A stretch of 64,000 bases of DNA, from positions 5,960,037 through 6,024,036 of the forward strand of contig NC_061071.1 in the NCBI RefSeq assembly GCF_021917145.1, given 5' to 3'. Under the pieces are notes generated by a model, which worked only from the letters and a program-made list of their open reading frames with translations, ran no database searches and was not told the DNA's origin. Source of the DNA: Hypomesus transpacificus. Lineage: Eukaryota > Chordata > Actinopteri > Osmeriformes > Osmeridae. A program made the translations under genes and the position numbers. Below are positions 58,501 through 64,000 of the stretch, in pieces. Position 1 is the stretch's first letter; each line of letters begins with the position of its first letter.

Positions 58501-58842
58501 ATTTATTCCTTAGTCATACACCATACCATATCACACCTCATTGACTCAATATAACTGCCTCTCATGATTTTCTCTTCCTTGGTCTTTGATACATACTAAT
58601 TTTATACCTTCTCCAATTAATTCTCCTCCAGGCTTCTCGGTTACCATCTGGTCCCTGGCTCCTAACCATACGTTTCCAAGGTACAGCCTTTGACCTTAGG
58701 TGCCACTACAATGGCCATTTGGGTAATTACTAACACTGGGACCTGCAGATCTCTCCACTATGCTCTTCTATCTCTCTCTCTCTCCCCCACACACACATGC
58801 ACACTACCTCTAACTCACACTCTCTCTCTCTCGCGTACACAC

Positions 58843-59656
58843 TAGGGATGTAACGATATCAAAATCTCACGGTACGATACAATTTCGATATTGACCTCAC
58901 GGTACGATATTTATTGTGGAAAAGCTCACGGTATTGTTAAATAGCTCACGATAGTGTTTGTGATGATAATAGCAAAACAAATACGACATTTATTCTGCTT
59001 TTGCCAGTCAACAGGCAATTTATTGTTGTATTTATGGATAATGACAACATAAAACGCTGATCACATAGTGCTTTTAAAGTGCAAGTTGTAGTCAGGAACA
59101 TCAATATTCTGTATAATAATAATAATAAAAAATGCCTCCTTCAGGGTTTTTTGACCGGAGATTACTTTCTTTGTGAGAGAATCTGCAAACTTTTCGGGAT
59201 GATGGGTTGTCAGATGACTTAGCATGTTGCTTGTGTTACACGTGTTGTATCACAGTTTACTGTGGCAGTGCTTGCACATAGCCACGTTATCTCCTTTTGC
59301 GTTTTTTGACACGGCAAAACCAAAATGTTTCCAGACATCTGATTTAAAAGCTGCAGGGGCTGGCACAATCTCAACTTCGGGGTTGTTGTTTTCATCCAAG
59401 TACCATGCTGGCTTGCGAGCTTGTGTGGACAGCGTGCAGCGGGCAATCCTATTGGCTTAACAATGGTTGTTGTGACAACGCAGCGCAAAGGATCATGGTC
59501 TATGTAATTAACAATGATTTGTTCCGCGGGACTGTGTTTATTCCTCTTGCTTTTTGACGGACACCTGTCATTTTAATATTGTAACCCAACCACGACGATA
59601 TCGAGACACGTTGACCACCGCGATAGCGCAATCTCGTCAATATCGTTACATCCCTA
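58843..59656 (-). mobile_element. BED-finger hAT element, right arm 2 (frame broken)
   Basis: Mirror of 48962-49775 with the same nonsense codon. Confidence 0.88.
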
Positions 59657-60402
59657 GTACACACACGTACATAATCTATTTTTTCTCTCTCCCTTGCGTA
59701 TTTTGACAATACATGTTCCTAATATGTAGACTATCTTAGCCTCGACCATCAGGAGTCATATCTGACCTTAAGTCCTTATTCTGATGTTTAAATCACGTAT
59801 GTTAACCTACTCTCAGCAGCCTTCCTATTATTTAGTTTTCTGAAATCGAGCTCCCTGATCTTTCACCTAAACCTAAATTTCACTGCCATATCTGACCATA
59901 GATCCTTTATCATAACTTATTGGCCACTTACTTATGACCACAACCCAAAAGTCCTCCCTCTCTTTTTTACACCTAGTGACAACTAATATCCCCAACCTGT
60001 AGGTTATCCTAACGTCAACCGTCGATAACCATACCTGACCGTGAGTCCTTAACCCTAACTCTTCGACCTCTTACCTAATCTTAATCTTGGCACCCCTAAA
60101 AGCCCATTCTTAATTCTTTAACATCCAGCTCTTCGACCTCTGACCTTCACTAATGTCTGCCTATATGCAATCCACTTCCGTTCTGGCGGGCTGGGTTTGT
60201 TTTGCTAGCTAGCTCCGTTTTGCCGACAAAGCACTGATGTTGCAGTGTCAAAGAGGATATACAATTTACAACATGAAGAAAAGTGGTTCGGGAACGACGT
60301 GTGCGGTAGTTGGTTGCAAACACTCGAGAAAGCACCTGAACGAGTGGTTAGATAGTGAATGCTACGACCAGTTTTAAAACCTAGAATAGCCTCTAGCCTG
60401 TT

Positions 60403-61282
60403 AAGGGCTGCAACGATAATTCGACGTTATCGACAGCGTCGACATTAAAAAATTGTCGACAAATCGTTTGATCTCATAGGACCTATTTTAAATGCCTGCA
60501 CTAACGTGATTTGACCAGTGCGGCGCTGTAGCGGTAGACTAAAGCAGCCCTCCCGTATGCTATCCAATAGAAGAAAAAAGCGGTTAACATTTTAGGGTGC
60601 AAACGGGCCTGATAAAGTCGCGTGTGGGAACGTTTCACCAAAGATTCAACTAAAAATACTGTCATATGGAATGTGTGCAAGGCCGAACTTGTTTTCCATG
60701 GTAGCACAACGTGCATGCATAAACATTTAAAACGAAAGCATCCCCGCACGAGAGGAGACTGCAAGAGGTGAGCGTGCTCAAGCTGGATGGCTAGTTAGCT
60801 ACACCAGTTGGTAATAACAAATTACGCAGTATTTCACGAATACTAACACAGTAGCAACATGTCCACAGACAGCAGTTAGACAGATCAGTGTATATGACCA
60901 TTGTAATGAGACAAACAAAAAGCCAGTCCAGAAATTATACTGTTACTCACTGTTTTTCATTGAACAGAACCCTGTTGTCTAACAAGAGACTTGATTTTTT
61001 TATTTAGGTTGGACAAAATTGGACAAAAAGAGATGTAATAGCCTGTTCAGTTGGCTCAAAGTTTAATACAAATATTTTTTTCAAAAGCTGAAGTGATTTC
61101 TTGGTTTTATTTATTAGTTAGAATAATTATAACTCAGTGTTTTAACAAATTGTATAAGCTGAATAATCATTCAAAGCATTCTGATTAATCAATGAAAAAA
61201 ATAGATGATTAGTCGACTTATGGTTCTAATAATCGTTAGATAAGTCGATTATTAATAATAATAAGCGTTTGTTGCGGCTCTA
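60403..61282. mobile_element. 880-bp hAT-like element, right arm 2
   Basis: Mirror of 47336-48215. Confidence 0.8.
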
Positions 61283-61534
61283 AGCCTGTTACAGTAGTAT
61301 GCTTATTGTTTGTAGGCTATTCACATTTTGTTGGTGTTCCTTTGTCCTATTGTTGCAGTGGATTTAATAATTATACATTGATATGTGGATATAATAATTA
61401 AAGTGCCAATACACACATCTGTATAAGCCCGGCATGAGGTGTGTAGCCAACCGGTACTTGTTTAAAGCAGTCATAACTGGGTTCATAGGAAGAATAGATA
61501 GATACGTAGGCACTTCAGTCAGTGACAAGCCACA

Positions 61535-64000
61535 TTAAGAAGGATAAGTGTACTGCCTGTCTTGTCCTTCTGAAGTTGTTGCAGGGCTGGCTGGTTGGGC
61601 CTTGCTGCGGGCAGAGCTTGTTGCCTGCATGCTGCGGGTAGGGCTTGGTGCCTGTGTGCTGGTAGTGCAGTGTCGAACAGCTACGGTTTTGCCCTCTTCT
61701 CGGCCAGCCACTCTTCGACCGAGCACCCAGCTGTGGACGAGCAGAAGTTTTCTGACCGAAAGCGGCTGTGGCCAAACTCCTTGGTCTTTGGCTGACCACA
61801 GAGCTCGCAGGTGAACTTGATGAAACTCCTCTCCTTCTTTGTAGTAGGAGTTGTACCCTGCGTGACATTGGACGTGGCCATGTCCGTCTTCTTTTTCCTC
61901 CGGCAGGCTGTTGTCTTCAAACGGCCGATTCAGCCTGGACCTCGACCTGAGGAGGCTGCTGACCCCCCCTCCGTTCTGCCTGACCGGACGTATCCTCAGA
62001 TTCGACATAGGGACGGGGGTTGTCTGGCTGCTCTGCAGACTGAAGTAGCTGCATGGCTGCAGGGAGTGGTGCACTGAACAGTCACTGAACAGTGTATTCA
62101 TTCAGTCCTTGTCCTGAATTTATTGAATGCATTGAACCAATGTTTGTCTGGTGTCTCACCTCAGACCTGTTTGCCATGGGAGTCCCTGCCAGTAGTCCTA
62201 AGACTACAGACAACCTAGCTCTGAGGGTCTTCGACACACACAAGTCTCTATACCTCGCCAAGGTCTTGGTTCTTATAGAGGTGAACCAGAACGTGGAACT
62301 ATATACAAGCAAACGTCCCACTTACCCAACAGGATGCTCAGTGTCTCTGTCACTTTGCCCCCTTAGTAGCGTCTCTCTGTTCTGCCAGCCACACCTCAAC
62401 GCTCTTCCCTCCAGAGGCCACAGAGCAGAAGTGGGTGCCGCCAAACTGGGTGTGTCCTGTGTCTTTCCTCTTTGGCAGCCCACACTTGCTGCACAGGAAT
62501 TGTCTTGGGGCCTTCCGGGGCTGGTCGGTGCCACCCGCCTCCATCTGTCGTTTCCTCCAGGCAGTGGTACGTGGGACTGTCTCTGGAGGAGGAGGGTGGG
62601 GGGGTTCACCGACATTGTCCTGGGACAGAGCGGTTGAGGCTGGCGGTTGAGGCTGGTGGCTGGGCTGGCAGAATGGGCACTGGGGCGGGCCGTCGCTGTT
62701 GGGTAGCCTGGCGTGTGAGGTCCTGCGGCGTCTCAAAGGGGAAGGGCTGCCAGTGTCCCTCCTGCTGGTACTGGAGGGGCCTGGTAGCAGGGAGAGGCTG
62801 GGCAGCAAGACTTGGACCCGGAGCAGGGGGGGCCAAGTCTTGTAGGAGGATGGCACTCTCCCTCTCCTTCTGACGCACGCAGTACCTGTAACACACACAC
62901 AGACAACATTGTCAGTCATGTATTACACACAGCCATGTTTATAGACTGCCCTCCCTTAATACTGTTACATTTTCAGATATCTCACCATTGTGATAAGGTC
63001 CGCTGATTGAGCTCAAAGAGCTGTAGGTTGGTCTGGGCCATCAGCCTCGGGTTGTCCAGCACTGCGTCTCTGATGGCCACATAGTCCGCCATAACGAGGG
63101 ACCACCTGGTCCTTTTGACCCCGGCGGACTGCGTGGCCGATGGATTGAGACGGCAGAGCTGGCTGCAAACGGCCTCCACAAGGCGACTCGTGCTTGGCCA
63201 GCTTGCAGGACCCGAGGCGGTTCCGAGCAGGCAACTAGAAGAAAAAATGACTGTTGTAGACTCCCCCTATATTTAATATGAGCTGTAGATGCCTTTTCTG
63301 TATTATCAATTGAATGAAAATAAAACATACCGCTTGAGTGAATCCCTGCCTGCCACACCGGGAGACTTGGTTGCCTTGAACCTCCCCCTGACCAACCTCT
63401 CCTAGTGTCGCGCAGGGTGGACCAGATGCCGTTTGTCTGGCTCTGGTTGAGCCTGCCACAGCTCCACCAGGCGGTCTACCCTGCTCTCACTCAGCCCCGG
63501 AAGGTGACGCACCTCTACCAAGGCCGTGGCCAGCCTGCAAATGTGTTGATAGCCAGGCTGACCATCGGGTCCTTTGCACTCCTGTAAGAGGAAAGACAAA
63601 ACAAAAAAGGAAAAGTGAATTAAAAAAAGAATACAAATAAATCAAAAAAGAATCAAAAATTCAAAACACAGCAAAGTCTACAAATTCACTCCCTCGTACC
63701 TCAGTGTCTGAAGAGGAGTTCAGAGGTGCGTCAACCTCTAACTCCGGGGCCTCAGGAGGGTTGTTGCTGTCAGGGGGGGCGCCCGGAACGGATGGCCCTG
63801 ACCCGGGTGCACCAGTGTGAACGCCTGACCGAGTTGCCACCACTGCTGTGCTGGAGGACGAGGCGTCGGGCAGAGGCAAGACGACGTGGACGGTTGGGTC
63901 ATCCTCATCGTCGCCTGCCTCTTCAAAGCCCTCGTCCTCCACGTTGAGCTCCTGGATGGCGGGTTCCTCGTCCGGAATGTCAGGGTCCACGCTGGTGTCC
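61535..64000 (-). pseudogene. 3' exons of the family, right arm 2
   Basis: The fullest arm copy. It runs from the acidic exon (DPDIPDEEPAIQELNVEDEG, 63,661-63,990) through ECKGPDGQPGYQHICRLATA (ends at TAG 63402-63404), the FELNQRTLSQW exon (62,982-63,234) and the zinc motif exon (62,350-62,896) to the second zinc module (61,681-61,920). It is identical to copy B over the compared stretches, including the TAG and the 13-bp duplication. Confidence 0.65.

Larger units (their letters stand above)
55563..64000 (-). repeat. Palindrome 2, right arm (runs off the window)
   Basis: Reverse complement of left arm 2, and beyond 62,243 of left arm 1, down to the equivalent of 27,357. This shows the palindrome arm is at least 8.4 kb long. 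It carries t57292 and the TGA codon at 59250-59252 (read on minus), as in left arm 2. Confidence 0.95.

Overview
The window is vertebrate DNA, almost certainly from a teleost. Genes are split by GT/AG introns, and the repeats are typical of fish: a tRNA-derived SINE, a Rex1/CR1-like LINE, hAT-type elements and abundant CA and other microsatellites. No bacterial or viral gene organisation is visible. The order or species cannot be named from the sequence alone.

Bases 1-9,570 are ordinary host sequence. The minus strand carries the first nine coding exons of a gene for an axonemal ASH/MSP-domain protein (best fit CFAP47). One intron holds a tRNA-Asp(GTC) gene and another repeat-rich intron a SINE; a possible RFX X-box lies upstream of the start. 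A single-exon leukotriene-B4-receptor-like GPCR follows on the minus strand and stops before the end of TM7. On the plus strand lie the first two coding exons of a PKHD1L1-like (fibrocystin-L) gene; the second runs directly into a transposon end at about 9,567. Bases 9,570-14,200 are nested transposon remains.

Bases 14,200-29,850 hold two head-to-head copies (A on minus, B on plus) of a many-exon gene family. The predicted protein has a zinc-binding DUF6729-like domain, an RNase-H/transposase-like domain with a YVDRDC...LDIWHLMRRF core, acidic and proline-rich linkers and a C-terminal CxxC...GHxxF...C zinc motif. Both copies are broken, share two identical lesions, and are mosaics in which exons or exon pieces have been joined out of order.

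Bases 27,357-64,000 are dominated by a palindrome present twice. Copy 1 has arms 27,822-35,794 and 38,302-46,274 around a 2,507-bp spacer. After a 100-N gap, copy 2 (46,375-64,000) is the same structure in reverse complement. The arms carry the 3' part of gene copy B, an 880-bp hAT-like element with an 8-bp target duplication, an 814-bp hAT element with a BED zinc finger, and a tandem array. The spacer carries an intact GIY-YIG endonuclease reading frame (Penelope-like) and a 76-bp tandem repeat. Both arms of copy 1 share variants absent from both arms of copy 2. This suggests two haplotypes placed in series by the assembler, with arm-to-arm gene conversion (or consensus averaging) inside each.
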